Source: Peribacillus simplex NBRC 15720 = DSM 1321 (lineage in GTDB: Bacteria; Bacillota; Bacilli; Bacillales; DSM-1321). Taken from it: a stretch of 64,000 nucleotides of DNA. A model generated the notes under the pieces. That model saw nothing but the letters and a program-made list of their open reading frames with translations, ran no database searches and was not told the origin of the DNA. Positions 1-9,115 of the stretch are shown piece after piece. How positions within the stretch are numbered: the stretch's first letter is position 1; every line of letters starts with the position of its first letter. A program made the position numbers and the translations under genes. Where the stretch lies: positions 5,536,001 to 5,600,000 of the forward strand of contig NZ_CP017704.1 in assembly GCF_002243645.1 (NCBI RefSeq). The letters are read 5' to 3'.

Positions 1-1164
1 CTTGAATTACATATTTCCATTTCAAAATTCGTTGCGGAAAATAAACAGGCAATGCATTATAATCTTATCATTCATGCACTTAAAATGGCTGCAGTCGTCG
101 TATTGATTATGTGTGTAGTCATGCCTTTCATACTTTCCTTCTCATCCATAATGGACAGATATCATCCCTATATTAAATGGCTGCTCATAACATTGATACC
201 AATAGTTGCCTTTTCATCTATTGCAAGAGGCTATTTCATGGGTGTCCAGCAAATGGGGAAGATTGCCTTATCCAACTTTTTAAAAGATATCATTCAATTC
301 GGTTTGCTTTTCCTCATCTTTAATTTATTTCATTTTAACCAGGAAAAGTCATTATTGATGGCCTTTTTTGTTTTGATTGGCAGTGAATTTCTCGTTTTTT
401 TATACTTGATCAACCTTTTGATTCTTCAAATGCGAATCATGAGGCGCGGTACGAACTCGCGGACAACCGGTAAACATGCACGGCAAAAGTTATTGGCGGT
501 TTCGCTGCCTACCATGGGGTTAAGGATCTTTCATGCGATAACAAATGCCATCCAACCTTTTTTGATCCATACTGCCCTTCTCTCGGCAGGATTCGGTGCG
601 GTAGTGGCTACAGAGCATTTTGGGATGCTTACTGGAGTTGCGATGACGATCGGCTTCTTTCCAGCCTTTATCGCGCATTCCTTAATGATCATGCTCATTC
701 CGAATGTTTCGAATGCTTACAAAAAGCAGGATAAGGAAAAATTGAGGGTATTATTGCAAAAATCGATGTCTTTCACCGTATTGTATGGAGTTCCGGCTGT
801 GATTTTCATTTATTTCTTTGCGGAACCTTTGACCTCCCTCTTTTTTTCTTCAACATCTGCCGCATACTATTTAAAATTATTATGCCCTTACTTCCTTTTT
901 CATTTTTTTGTCATTCCTATGCAAGCCTATCTCATCGGCCTGGGTTTAGTGAAAGATGCTTTCATCCATACCGTATGGTCCCATATTGTTGCCTTTTTAA
1001 TGATGTATATCCTAGGGTCTCAGGCTTCACTTAATATGGGAGGAATCATTTTAGGAATGAATACTGGTGCTGTATTATTAACTTTCATGCACTACTTGAC
1101 CATTTGCAAAAAAATCGGCATAAGCATCTTACTGACGAAGTCAAGATCGATATCGATAAAGTGA
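1..1164 (+). CDS. SpoVB/YkvU-like polysaccharide flippase, 5' end outside window
   Basis: The frame is open from base 1, and an in-frame segment (ELHISISKFVAENKQA) precedes the first internal ATG at 52, so the N-terminus lies outside the window. The visible 387 residues form many hydrophobic helices with short basic loops, as in the MOP/MATE-like oligosaccharide flippases (SpoVB, YkvU, MurJ relatives). The ISKFVAE stretch early in the chain is typical of SpoVB paralogs. Family members move lipid-linked glycans across the membrane, often for spore cortex or envelope synthesis. The exact substrate and paralog cannot be decided here. No operon partner is visible downstream. Confidence 0.8.
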   Translation, partial: LELHISISKFVAENKQAMHYNLIIHALKMAAVVVLIMCVVMPFILSFSSIMDRYHPYIKWLLITLIPIVAFSSIARGYFMGVQQMGKIALSNFLKDIIQFGLLFLIFNLFHFNQEKSLLMAFFVLIGSEFLVFLYLINLLILQMRIMRRGTNSRTTGKHARQKLLAVSLPTMGLRIFHAITNAIQPFLIHTALLSAGFGAVVATEHFGMLTGVAMTIGFFPAFIAHSLMIMLIPNVSNAYKKQDKEKLRVLLQKSMSFTVLYGVPAVIFIYFFAEPLTSLFFSSTSAAYYLKLLCPYFLFHFFVIPMQAYLIGLGLVKDAFIHTVWSHIVAFLMMYILGSQASLNMGGIILGMNTGAVLLTFMHYLTICKKIGISILLTKSRSISIK

Positions 1165-1345
1165 GGCAAAAATCAGGTTCCATCCAGCAAAACCCCTTGC
1201 TGTTATTGGTATATAATGATTTAGATTAAAAATATTGAGCCTTTCCCTGTACATATCACCTTCGTTACTGTATATTTCAACATACTTGGGTAATAATCAA
1301 GTAAAATGGTTTATACTAACCATACAATAGTAATGGAGTGATTTC

Positions 1346-1537
1346 ATGAGTAAAGCTAAGGCTAAGAGCGGAACGGGTAAAGGTACAGGCACAGGAACGG
1401 GCAAGAAGGGCTGGAATCGTTGGAAAACAAGTGCCAATAAGAAAAAAAACGCCAAACCATATGTAAGTAAAGGCGTCAAACATTCCAATGACTCAAAAAC
1501 ATCCGGTCATGCTGCAGGTGACAAGACAGAAAAATAA
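1346..1537 (+). CDS. small basic Gly/Thr/Lys-rich protein, function unknown
   Basis: This 63-residue gene has a GGAGTG ribosome site 8 bases before ATG. The N-terminal third is a low-complexity run of Lys, Gly and Thr (KGTGTGTGKKGW), and the rest is rich in Lys, Asn and Ser. There is no membrane segment or cysteine. I do not recognise a family. The composition would suit a nucleic-acid-binding or spore-core small protein, but that is speculation. It stands alone between the flippase and a hairpin. Confidence 0.6.
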   Translation: MSKAKAKSGTGKGTGTGTGKKGWNRWKTSANKKKNAKPYVSKGVKHSNDSKTSGHAAGDKTEK

Positions 1538-1691
1538 ATGCTTGTTTTAAAACCCTTACAAAATTAATGTTTGTTCCATATTCTCATACAGGGTGTTAAG
1601 AGATCTGTATGAGAGAAATGGGTCTTATAGATAATAAACCACGGGCGATATCCATATGAACAAGAAAAGCACGGCTTTATTACATATCATC

Positions 1692-1724
1692 AAAAAAGAC
1701 ACTCCGAATCCCGGTAGTGTCTTT
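1692..1724 (-). terminator. Rho-independent terminator of the DUF948 gene
   Basis: Arms GACACT and AGTGTC are flanked by an A run on the left and a T run on the right, so it can work in both directions. It lies just downstream of the leftward gene ending at 1746. Confidence 0.7.
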
Positions 1725-1745
1725 TATTTTTTTAATATTTTCTTT

Positions 1746-2111
1746 TTATCTAAATTGGCTTTTGGGTTTGATAGCATTTATTTTTTTCGGGGAAAACTCT
1801 GTCCGGAAGCCGTTAGTCGCTTTTTTAACAGAGTCTGTAACTGAATGTATCGCTTCCCCTACATCCTGAGCTGAATCCAATAATGGTTCAACCGTTTTCA
1901 TTTTAGATTTTACATCGTCGGTGATTTCATTTGCAGTTTGCAATAGTTGTTTCGATTCGCCGGACAGATCATGGATGGCATTTCTCACTTCAGCCAATGT
2001 TTGATTGGCTTCTCCTATCGTGGCCATTCCCTTTTGAAGTGTACTGATTAAAAATATGACCAACCAAATGAAGGCTAAAGCTATTGCAGCCACACTATAT
2101 TCAATAATCAA
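1746..2111 (-). CDS. DUF948 membrane-anchored protein, copy 1
   Basis: The 121-residue protein has one N-terminal membrane helix (about residues 5-25). An amphipathic helical region follows with the pattern ANQTLAEVRNAIHDLSGESKQLL, typical of DUF948 proteins (YoxC/YtxG type in Bacillus). The start is TTG, with an AGAGGGGGAG ribosome site 6-7 bases upstream. The next gene upstream, 2205-2594, is a clear paralog. These proteins are small cell-surface or general-stress-associated proteins of unknown biochemical role. The C-terminus is short and basic. Confidence 0.8.
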   Translation of the reverse strand: MIIEYSVAAIALAFIWLVIFLISTLQKGMATIGEANQTLAEVRNAIHDLSGESKQLLQTANEITDDVKSKMKTVEPLLDSAQDVGEAIHSVTDSVKKATNGFRTEFSPKKINAIKPKSQFR

Positions 2112-2204
2112 AATAAAGCTCCCCCTCTAAATTTAAAAGTAGAAACGATTACTTCAAATATGTTAGTGGATCCCGGGGTGCCTGTTTTTTATTGATAAAT
2201 GATA

Positions 2205-2594
2205 CTATTTGAACTTGATTTGAACCCCCTCAGCTTCAGTTCGAGTTGAAGGAGCTGTCGGAGTGGATAAATCTTTAGGGCGGCTTTCCAAACTGGCTTC
2301 TTTCATGGAATTGGTTACATTATGAATCATTTCCCCAACATCTTGAGCGGATTCTAGCAAAGGATCGACATTTTCCATCTTCCCTTTCACATCCGCTGTA
2401 ATTTGATTGGCAGAGTGGATCAATTGTTTGGACTCATGCGTCAATCCATGTACTGCATTTCTTACCTCTTCCAGTGTCTTATTTGTTTCTTCAAGTGTTC
2501 CCATTCCTTTACGCAGCGTCTGATTAACATTATATATCAAATACACGACAGCTCCGGAGACACTGGCCACACTTAATTTAATAAACATTTTCAT
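2205..2594 (-). CDS. DUF948 membrane-anchored protein, copy 2
   Basis: This 129-residue paralog of the neighbouring gene has an N-terminal membrane helix (about 5-22). A heptad-like region (TNKTLEEVRNAVHGLTHESKQLI, ESAQDVGEMIHNVTNSM) aligns almost position for position with copy 1. The C-terminal 30 residues are Pro/Thr/Ser-rich and differ from copy 1. A GGGAGTGG ribosome site precedes the ATG. The two genes probably arose by tandem duplication. With 93 bases between them they could be cotranscribed leftward. Confidence 0.8.
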   Translation of the reverse strand: MKMFIKLSVASVSGAVVYLIYNVNQTLRKGMGTLEETNKTLEEVRNAVHGLTHESKQLIHSANQITADVKGKMENVDPLLESAQDVGEMIHNVTNSMKEASLESRPKDLSTPTAPSTRTEAEGVQIKFK

Positions 2595-2742
2595 ATATCC
2601 ACTCCCTTCATTTAAATTTATGCACTGTCCCTTCCCTTCATTCCCTAAAGTACATCCCTTGTCCGGTCACTTTTAAAGAACGATTCACCTTATCATAAAA
2701 GACGTTTAAAGGATAATAGAAGGGAGAGACCATATTAAGGAG

Positions 2743-3063
2743 GAGAATTGTTCATCTGTTATCCAAACTTTAAATGATTGTATGACCGCGTGTAATCATT
2801 GTTACGACGCATGCTTAAAAGAAGATCCTTTAAACATGATGGTAGAATGCATTCGCTTGGATCGGAAATGTGCGGATATTTGCTCTGATTTAGAACAGGC
2901 GATAGAAAGAGGTACGCCGATTATTTCAAAGTTGGCTGAAGTTTGTGCCAAGATTTATGAAAGCTGAGGAAGCGAATGTAAAAAACACCATCATGAACAT
3001 TGTCAAAAATGTTCTGAGGCATACCTGAGATGCGCAGAAGTATGCAGTAATTTAGCCGCTTGA
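2743..3063 (+). pseudogene. decayed DUF326 four-helix Cys-rich (YhjQ-like) copper-binding protein
   Basis: One frame, open from 2710 to the TGA at 3061-3063 apart from an internal stop, reads as a full DUF326 protein. It begins SVIQTLNDCMTACNHCYDACLKED and ends EHCQKCSEAYLRCAEVCSNLAA. An in-frame TGA at 2965-2967 interrupts it at a spot where relatives carry Cys. Two other usual Cys positions are Tyr (KIYES, EAYLRC). An AAGGAGGAG ribosome site at 2737-2745 has no in-frame ATG/GTG/TTG at proper distance; the ATG at 2782 has none. Intact family members bind copper with Cys-rich helices. Here start loss, a stop and lost Cys residues point to decay. A truncated 61-residue product from 2782 is possible but unlikely to fold. 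Confidence 0.75.
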
Positions 3064-3285
3064 TGTAAGGAGTAGCACTAAGCTATTCCTTTGATTAAAC
3101 TTCCCCCTTACCTACCCATTTTTCTATTAAATCTATTAAAGGATGATGATATAGTAGATATATTCTAGCGAGGTATATGTTGAAATTATTTAATATTTTA
3201 ATAATGAAATTTTTTAAAAATACCATTAACATATATTGAAAACTGCCCTTTTTAGGCACACTAGTATTAAAAACAGGAGGATGTT

Positions 3286-3597
3286 ATGACACCTCGGAAT
3301 ATTCCGGCAAAAGATGATTTAGAAGTGAAAGATACCTCCGCTTCACCTGATAAGGAAAGCGAAATAGCCAAACTCAATCGATTATTAGGTGCGGTCATGC
3401 GTTATTTGTCAGATGATGAGCAAGAAGAAATTGATATAGAGTATCTTCTTGAAAACACTGAAGGGCTGCGGGATTGGTGGAGCGAATATAGGGAGCTTGA
3501 TCGAAAACGGGTCGAAGAAGAAATTAAAAATTCCCTGACTGATCTATCCCTTGAAGAACTTGAAAACATTCGTGAACAAATTCGCACAAAGGAATAA
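3286..3597 (+). CDS. acidic helical hypothetical protein
   Basis: This 103-residue protein follows a good ribosome site (CAGGAGG) and is followed at once by a strong terminator, so it is a monocistronic gene. The sequence is highly charged and acidic. A disordered first 25 residues precede a predicted helical region with SDDEQEEIDIEYLL and a Trp pair (LRDWWSEYREL). No membrane segment or cysteine is present. I do not recognise the family. Confidence 0.65.
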   Translation: MTPRNIPAKDDLEVKDTSASPDKESEIAKLNRLLGAVMRYLSDDEQEEIDIEYLLENTEGLRDWWSEYRELDRKRVEEEIKNSLTDLSLEELENIREQIRTKE

Positions 3598-3600
3598 TAA

Positions 3601-3644
3601 AAAAATCCCTGCATTGGGATTTAACCTGAATGCAGGGATTTTTT
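3601..3644 (+). terminator. strong Rho-independent terminator
   Basis: Arms AAATCCCTGCATT and AATGCAGGGATTT are followed by a T run. The hairpin closes the 103-residue gene. Confidence 0.9.
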
Positions 3645-3709
3645 CTTTCCTTTTATATACAAAGACTTTAAAAATCATTCCGTTCATGCGGCACCAGAAA
3701 TCCTTTGAT

Positions 3710-4381
3710 TCAAAGACCACTCAATGAACTTAGTTCTAGTTGAACGATCATGGAATCAACTAATGCATCCAATGGGTTTATAACTGTCTTTCCTGTCTCA
3801 AGTTCATATCTCTTTGCTGCTTCGACCATTGATAGTTGAGCTACAGACAGCGGTCTAATTTCGTTTTTAAACTGGTAAAGGAAGTTCATGATTTCCTGGT
3901 TATATCTCACTCCCAATCCCTGCATAATGAATTCAAAGGCATTGTCGATGATGATCACTTCAAAATCCACAGCCCCATATTTTTCAGCATGGGCATTTAA
4001 ACGTTTGACTGTTCCTTCAACGGTGGCAGGGTTCGTGAATAATATCATTTGCGGTTGCTGCAATTGGCAAATTTGCTTAAAGTATGGTTCATCGATTTTA
4101 ATGATAGGCATGGGTAAGGATAGTTGTTCTTCATTTAAAAAGGCGATGTAGTTTGTACAGGTTATCAGAATGGCATCCACTTTACATTCGGCAATCCATT
4201 CGACTTGTTCTTTAACCCTTTTTTGAGCATCCGAATTCTTAAAATTTTCATCTGTTGACACCCGATGCATCAATCCCGGATCTACAAAATGAAGCCATTC
4301 AATATCGAATTTCGAGAATGCGGTTTCTATGTATTCTATATTTGTATAGTGCGCATGCAAACAGCCTATCTTTTTTTTCAT
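3710..4381 (-). CDS. Asp/Glu/hydantoin-racemase-like protein
   Basis: The 223-residue cytosolic protein has alternating beta strands and helices. A motif DAILITCTNYIAFL near residue 90 resembles the second half-site region of Asp/Glu racemase-superfamily enzymes (typically D-A-I/V-x-x-x-C-T-N/H-Y). A second half-site Cys is not obvious in the C-terminal half, so activity as a classical two-cysteine racemase is doubtful. A GGGAGA ribosome site precedes ATG. It stands alone. It may be a racemase/isomerase relative with a different substrate; the family call is tentative. Confidence 0.5.
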   Translation of the reverse strand: MKKKIGCLHAHYTNIEYIETAFSKFDIEWLHFVDPGLMHRVSTDENFKNSDAQKRVKEQVEWIAECKVDAILITCTNYIAFLNEEQLSLPMPIIKIDEPYFKQICQLQQPQMILFTNPATVEGTVKRLNAHAEKYGAVDFEVIIIDNAFEFIMQGLGVRYNQEIMNFLYQFKNEIRPLSVAQLSMVEAAKRYELETGKTVINPLDALVDSMIVQLELSSLSGL

Positions 4382-4701
4382 AAATCTCCCGCTTTCATCA
4401 GTTAGTATTCTGATTATTCTAACACAAAAAGCGGCGTTACATTGACCGCAACCGGCAAAAACGATTATTAGCCATAGCCCACTAAAAAAACTGCTTCCTG
4501 GCCCCAGAATGCTCTGTTGGTATGAATCCGGCTCTTGAGCATATATTTATCAAGGCGATAGCAAGAGGTATCATCAGGAAAATGGAACTTCAGTATCCGA
4601 ATTGCTTCTCAATTCAAGTAAAGCAATCATTTGGATTAGAATAAAAAGATTAACAAAAAGAGAGAATCAAACCGAAATAGTCAGATAAAAATCATAATAT
4701 T
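4382..4701. other. intergenic, no gene seen
   Basis: I see no convincing coding frame or hairpin. It presumably holds the divergent promoters of the racemase-like gene and the YqaE-like gene. Confidence 0.5.
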
Positions 4702-4715
4702 GGAGAGTGTTCACC

Positions 4716-4925
4716 ATTCTTTATTTAATTGCGATTCTTATCCCTCCATTAGCCGTATTATTAGCCGGTAAACCCATTCAGGCTTTGCTTAATTTGGTCC
4801 TCACACTATTTTTTTATGTCCCTGGTTTAATTCATGCAATCTTAGTGGTGCATGATAAGAAAGCTGATAAACGAATGAAACAGCAAGCAGCACTTATTGC
4901 TAAAACGAAACAAACGACTAAGTGA
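4716..4925 (+). CDS. YqaE/Pmp3 family small membrane protein
   Basis: The sequence LYLIAILIPPLAVLLAGKP followed by a second membrane helix (VLTLFFYVPGLIHAILVV) is diagnostic of the YqaE/Pmp3 family of stress-related two-helix proteins. The C-terminal 20 residues are basic. Start choice is unusual. An in-frame GTG at 4707 sits directly against the GGAG ribosome site (4702-4705) and cannot use it. An ATT at 4716 lies at normal distance and gives the usual family N-terminus, so a non-canonical ATT start is likely. About 69 residues. Confidence 0.8.
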   Translation: MLYLIAILIPPLAVLLAGKPIQALLNLVLTLFFYVPGLIHAILVVHDKKADKRMKQQAALIAKTKQTTK

Positions 4926-4940
4926 TTTATACAACCGCTC

Positions 4941-4983
4941 ATAACCCGAATAACGACACCAAGGTGCACTTTATTCGGGTTAT
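4941..4983 (+). terminator. hairpin after the YqaE-like gene
   Basis: Arms ATAACCCGAATAA and TTATTCGGGTTAT are perfectly complementary. The T tail is poor, so it may be a bidirectional hairpin shared with the helicase gene ending at 5025. Confidence 0.6.
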
Positions 4984-5024
4984 TACTATCAAAAGAATGC
5001 ATTTAATTGAATCTGTGCGTCTTC

Positions 5025-7571
5025 CTAAGCCCTCTGATAACAAGCATCACATATATGAAAACGTGAGTCATCCGGCAGCCTTTTTCCACAGCGCTTGCAT
5101 TTTTTTTGATAATTCAACATTTCGTCTTTTAACTGATCATGAACGCCATCACTGATTTCTTCACGGATACGCTCCCAATAAACAGCTTCCGTCCGCTTAC
5201 CTATCCGATATAAAAATAATAGATGAAGACCTATCGCTTTATAAGATAGCTCCAATTCTTCCAGATTTCTAGTCTTAATGATCGGTTCAGGAAGGTCACT
5301 GCTCTCGGCAATCGCCTCGACCGTTTCTAGCCACTGTCTGATCAGACTTGGTTCTTTTGCTGAAAAAGGAATATGCAGGAAACCATATAAATCCATTAAA
5401 GAAAAACGCGCTTCGATTTCGGTATCCCGTATCAGTTCGTAAAGCTCCCTTTCTTCCGATAACGATGCCTTTTTCGTTCCTTTAGGAGGCTCAAACTTCT
5501 CCCACATTTCGAAAAATGTCCCTAGGTTCCGGTAATATTTTTGAAAACGTTCAAATACAGCAGAGGTTGGGGCGATAGTGAAGGTTTGAACTGGCTCATC
5601 TACCTGTTCCAGCAACTTATTCATGATTTTGATGTCTGCTGTAAATGCTACCTTGCCAGTGTCGTAAATCCCTTTTCTACCGGCTCGACCAGCGATTTGT
5701 TTGACTTCTTGAGAAGTCAATCTTCTTCTTCGTGTCCCGTCGAATTTTTCATTTTCAAGAAAGACGATGCGCCGTATTGGCAAGTTCAATCCCATTCCAA
5801 TCGCATCGGTGGCAACGACAACTGATGTTTCACCGCGATTGAATAGCTCTATTTGCCGTTTTCTATTTTCAGGAGGCATACTGCCGTATATCATGCTGAC
5901 ATTATGTCCACTCTCTTTTAGCCGGGACGCGGTTTCCAGTACCTGCCTTCTCGAAAAACAAATGAGGGCATCCCCTTTTTTTGTATACTTCAGTCCAAAC
6001 TCCCTTTGTTCAACCTCGAGCGGAATTTCCCGTCTGTATTCGTGGAGTTCTAAATCAGCTTCATTCAAAAGATTCAGAAGCATCATTTTGATATTCTTGC
6101 TTCCGATTATGTGTACTTCTTTCGCATTAGCTTGCGTGATTGCCCTAAACCATGAAAAGCCTCGATCTTTATCGGCAATCATTTGGGCTTCATCAATGAC
6201 GATTACTTCATGGTAGTCTTTTTCGTGAAACATTTCAACGGTGCTGGAGACATGTTTAGCACCCTCAACTGCCTTTTCTTCTTCACCTGTTTTTAATGAA
6301 CAAGGTACACCGTCTGCATTTAATTTATCAAACACTTCAAGGGCCAGCAGTCTAAGGGGAGCTAGATACAAACCGCTTTCCGCTTCTTTCATTTTTTCCA
6401 GGGCCTTATGCGTCTTCCCAGTATTGGTTTCTCCGATATGCAAAACATATCTAACTTTTTTCCCTAATGATGGAGTATAGGCCTTACCGATAATGTCATC
6501 GATCATCCTTTGCTCTTCTGCCCGCTTCTTCGCTTGCTCTGCCAATACTTCAGCTTTTCTTCTTTCTCTGTTCTCCACGTCTTTTTCAAATATTTCTTCG
6601 TGCAATGTTTCATTAAAAGGAATTCCTTCAAGGTTCACTAAATCAGAAAGGTATTCTTCCTGAAGTTCATCAAAACAGGACTGAGACAAATCGGCCAATT
6701 CATCGCTTAGTATACCTTGAAGGGCCTCACCCGTCAGCCTTTCCCCATATGACTCCAAAAAATCATGATGGAGTGCAGCAGGTAAATGGTTCAAGTATTT
6801 GTCAGGGGCTAATTTCCTTATGAAATCCGAAACTAATCTTTCATACCTATAGAAGTAATTTTCATATTCATAACGGTTCCTTCCCCAACCGATTAACGAG
6901 TGAATATCGCCTGTCAGCTCTTCAAAAAAATCAGTGACCATTAGGTATTCGGCAGCTTGAAAGCCCCCCTCTTCAACCAATTGTTCTTCAAGCAAGTATG
7001 GATCGGCGTATTGGAATTTAGGCTTATTCTTAAGATCTTTTGTCAAAATTCCAACAATATAATACCTGACATGTAAATATAAAAGAAGTGAGTTTTTTTC
7101 AAAAAATGTATTGGCCTCTTCTTGCAGCCTTACGCGTATCTTCCAACGCTGCTTGGCAAGCCGCTGTTCTTCTTGTCGCCTAAAGAATTTTTCCCTTGCA
7201 TTTTTATATCTCTTCTCCCAATCTTCTTGATTATCAGCAAAGGTTTTTTTAATCCACGTTAAGCCATCAAAAGGGCGATACTTCTTTAATTCATTCCGGA
7301 ACATGCTATTGATCAGCTTATGATCTGAACCTTCCGTTACAAATCCCCTTTCGCTTAAAAACGCCTTTTTTTCCTTTCTGGGCACATCGTTTGATGCTTT
7401 ATTTAACCAAACATTTATCCAAATTTGCTCAATAAAAGACGTCCTGTCTGATATATATGCTGAATAAGAAGGCATTGTCTCTTGATTCTCTAAATAAAAA
7501 TCCATATCCTGGATTATTTTTTCCTTTGTATTCTCTATAGCAATAGGATATATACTTTCTAATTTTCCCAT
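5025..7571 (-). CDS. SUV3-like DExH-box RNA helicase with N-terminal extension and zinc ribbon
   Basis: The 848-residue protein has Walker A GETNTGKT at 380-387, then GLYLAPLRLLALEV, TGEE, STVEM, and motif II DEAQ at 460-463 (VIDEAQMIADKDRGFSWFRA). A second RecA domain carries YGSMPPENR, ATDAIGMGLNLPI and QIAGRAGRKG. This order and wording match the SUV3 family of mitochondrial degradosome helicases rather than ordinary DEAD-box proteins. The first 370 residues are a long helical, Lys/Arg/Glu-rich extension. The C-terminus has a zinc finger (CKRCGKRLPDD..HICDAC). It probably unwinds structured RNA for decay. The ribosome site AAGGGGATC precedes ATG. The gene is monocistronic. Confidence 0.85.
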   Translation of the reverse strand: MGKLESIYPIAIENTKEKIIQDMDFYLENQETMPSYSAYISDRTSFIEQIWINVWLNKASNDVPRKEKKAFLSERGFVTEGSDHKLINSMFRNELKKYRPFDGLTWIKKTFADNQEDWEKRYKNAREKFFRRQEEQRLAKQRWKIRVRLQEEANTFFEKNSLLLYLHVRYYIVGILTKDLKNKPKFQYADPYLLEEQLVEEGGFQAAEYLMVTDFFEELTGDIHSLIGWGRNRYEYENYFYRYERLVSDFIRKLAPDKYLNHLPAALHHDFLESYGERLTGEALQGILSDELADLSQSCFDELQEEYLSDLVNLEGIPFNETLHEEIFEKDVENRERRKAEVLAEQAKKRAEEQRMIDDIIGKAYTPSLGKKVRYVLHIGETNTGKTHKALEKMKEAESGLYLAPLRLLALEVFDKLNADGVPCSLKTGEEEKAVEGAKHVSSTVEMFHEKDYHEVIVIDEAQMIADKDRGFSWFRAITQANAKEVHIIGSKNIKMMLLNLLNEADLELHEYRREIPLEVEQREFGLKYTKKGDALICFSRRQVLETASRLKESGHNVSMIYGSMPPENRKRQIELFNRGETSVVVATDAIGMGLNLPIRRIVFLENEKFDGTRRRRLTSQEVKQIAGRAGRKGIYDTGKVAFTADIKIMNKLLEQVDEPVQTFTIAPTSAVFERFQKYYRNLGTFFEMWEKFEPPKGTKKASLSEERELYELIRDTEIEARFSLMDLYGFLHIPFSAKEPSLIRQWLETVEAIAESSDLPEPIIKTRNLEELELSYKAIGLHLLFLYRIGKRTEAVYWERIREEISDGVHDQLKDEMLNYQKKCKRCGKRLPDDSRFHICDACYQRA

Positions 7572-8142
7572 AATGATCCCCTTTTGAATTATCCAATATG
7601 TACTTTATTACTTCCTTTTATCCTCCCCAAATTTTTTTTATAAATGAGCCAGATACATTCGTTTAATCTATTTAAATTCATATGCTCCGTTATCATGAGA
7701 AGGTGCAGAAATGCCAAGTTGCTTTACCTATGTACACTCCAAGGAAAATATGAAAAAAAATACCAACTATGTACATCCAGGGTACTCTTACCATTTCATT
7801 TACAGTATAATGCATGTTAAATACTGATTGACGTAGACTTTATGGGATTAAGAAGTGATGCCCATCCCGTAAATCGAGAAATGGATACTCAGATTTAGCT
7901 ATTTGGTAATCAGGCAAATAAAAATTTAATGATATTAAAAAAAGCCGAAAATAAAGTAGAGGTCAATTTTTCAACTTACTCGATTATTCATCGATAAAAC
8001 GAATCCAACCCCTTAATTGAGTTTAGTGGAAATCCGCACAACTGTCACGGTTTTCAGATTCCACTTTTGTGTCTTTGTTGTTCAATATGAGAAATAACAT
8101 CCGGAAATCTAAAAAGACTATAGATAAAAGAGGAGCCTGAGA
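7572..8142. other. 571-bp intergenic region, no gene seen
   Basis: Lies between divergent helicase and GGDEF genes. I find no coding frame, strong hairpin or repeat. It must contain both promoters. Confidence 0.5.
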
Positions 8143-9102
8143 ATGATTCAGCAAGATATCAACTATTATAAAAATTTCGATTCTATCGCTAAAGAAGTAT
8201 TAGCACTTTTAGCTCAAACCATTGAGGTCAATACATTCTTCCTTTCTATAGTGAATCCCATACAGAGTTTTATGATCAAATCCTTCAATAGAAATGCAAA
8301 GTTAATTTGTGAAAGTGACATCATTCCTTATAATATGGTTTATTGCAAATTAGTTGTTGAGAATGGCTTGGAACCACTCGTTATCACGAATTTGAGGGAA
8401 CATGAATTGACTAGTGGCCACCCCGCAACGAAGTTTATAGGGAATGGGTGTTTTATGGGAGCTCCGCTAATAAATGAGGGTGAAATCATTGGGACATTAT
8501 GTGCATTCGACATTAAACCTCATGTTTTTAAAGATTATGATCTGATACTCATTAAGTCTTTGGCAGCTTTGATTAGTCATACAATCGTTCTTGAAAAGGG
8601 GATTATCAGGGATCCTTTGTCAGGTCTTTATAATCGGCACTTCATTTATAATTATTTTGATTATCATAAAGATAAAACGAACGATGAAATGGCCCTTCTT
8701 TACATCGATCTTGATTATTTTAAATTTTTCAATGATTCCTTTGGTCATAATTGTGGTGACGATGTTATTAAAAAGGCAGCGGAATGTTTTTTGCAATCCG
8801 TCCCCGAAGGTAGTCATGTGGCTAGAATCGGCGGTGATGAATTCATTGTATTATTACATCCATCTCATTGTGAGGATTTAATGAAAAGCACTCAGCTAAA
8901 CGCTGAATTATTATTGAACCATTTATCCACCATGCCCATTCACATTAATGGAAATGATCATTTTATATCAGCTAGCATAGGAATAAGCTTTTATCCTCAT
9001 AATGGTACGGAAATGGAGTCACTTTTGAAAAAAGCGGACCGTTCCATGTATAAGGCTAAAGAGTCTGGACGTAGGAATATTCAATACTTCCACAAACTGT
9101 GA
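8143..9102 (+). CDS. GAF-GGDEF diguanylate cyclase
   Basis: Residues 10-150 form a GAF sensor domain (CFMGAPLINEGEIIGTLCAFD near 103-123). Residues 155-319 are a GGDEF domain: DPLSGLYNRHF, DLDYFKFFNDSFGH and the active-site ARIGGDEF at 228-234. The signature is intact, so cyclic di-GMP synthesis from two GTP is expected. No RxxD inhibitory site is found just upstream of GGDEF (the place reads PEGS), so product inhibition there is unlikely. There are no membrane helices, so it is a cytosolic sensor. GAGGAG precedes ATG by 8 bases. Confidence 0.9.
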   Translation: MIQQDINYYKNFDSIAKEVLALLAQTIEVNTFFLSIVNPIQSFMIKSFNRNAKLICESDIIPYNMVYCKLVVENGLEPLVITNLREHELTSGHPATKFIGNGCFMGAPLINEGEIIGTLCAFDIKPHVFKDYDLILIKSLAALISHTIVLEKGIIRDPLSGLYNRHFIYNYFDYHKDKTNDEMALLYIDLDYFKFFNDSFGHNCGDDVIKKAAECFLQSVPEGSHVARIGGDEFIVLLHPSHCEDLMKSTQLNAELLLNHLSTMPIHINGNDHFISASIGISFYPHNGTEMESLLKKADRSMYKAKESGRRNIQYFHKL

Positions 9103-9115
9103 TTATCATGAATAA

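Noticed and set aside
2965..2967. In-frame TGA at a Cys position read as selenocysteine
   Set aside because: The gene has also lost its start codon and has two other Cys changed to Tyr. I see no obvious SECIS-like hairpin directly downstream. Decay is simpler.
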